The notes below the pieces were generated by a model that saw only the letters and a program-made list of their open reading frames with translations, had not been told where the DNA came from and did not search any database. Shown here piece after piece: positions 6,040 to 6,041 of a stretch of 6,041 nucleotides of DNA. The position numbers and the translations under genes were made by a program. Position 1 is the stretch's first letter, and each line of letters begins with the position of its first letter. The stretch is from Humisphaera sp. (lineage in GTDB: Bacteria; Planctomycetota; Phycisphaerae; Tepidisphaerales; Tepidisphaeraceae), in contig JANXVV010000145.1 in NCBI GenBank assembly GCA_025351525.1, forward strand, positions 1 through 6,041, given 5' to 3'.

Positions 6040-6041
6040 TT

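Overview
The window is about 60% G+C and reads as ordinary bacterial chromosome. It holds five complete protein genes, with short palindrome-bearing intergenic stretches after three of them. The style suggests the Planctomycetota: weak or absent Shine-Dalgarno sequences on several genes, GTG use, a PolX with a PHP domain, and GC-rich palindromes between genes that resemble the dispersed repeats I remember from that phylum. This placement is an inference from style and memory, not from an alignment.

Layout. Positions 1-112 hold a long near-perfect hairpin just past the 3' end of polX. On the minus strand, 113-1888 encodes a family X DNA polymerase with a C-terminal PHP nuclease domain. Upstream of it on the same strand, 1938-3032 encodes a CelD/BioF2-type GNAT acyltransferase; the 49-nt gap would allow one transcript. 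A short divergent intergenic region (3033-3187) separates these from a plus-strand gene (3188-4417) for an exported lipase-like alpha/beta hydrolase with an unusual N-terminal domain. A 215-nt gap (4418-4632) contains a large two-tier palindrome. Two translationally coupled housekeeping genes follow: thiL (4633-5523, thiamine-monophosphate kinase) and tsaE (5520-5948, ATPase of tRNA t6A synthesis). The window ends in a hairpin-rich tail (5949-6041).

Functional links. thiL and tsaE overlap by 4 nt and form a clear operon, although their pathways (thiamine diphosphate and tRNA t6A37) are unrelated. The polymerase, acyltransferase and hydrolase have no evident shared pathway. I see no phage, transposase, CRISPR, tRNA or rRNA.

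The points most worth a second look are the intergenic palindromes, all on the 3' side of genes; a small secretin/TonB-short-domain-like region in front of the hydrolase; and a nine-A run in polX, placed where slippage would yield a polymerase without its nuclease domain. I found no convincing new defence or mobile system.
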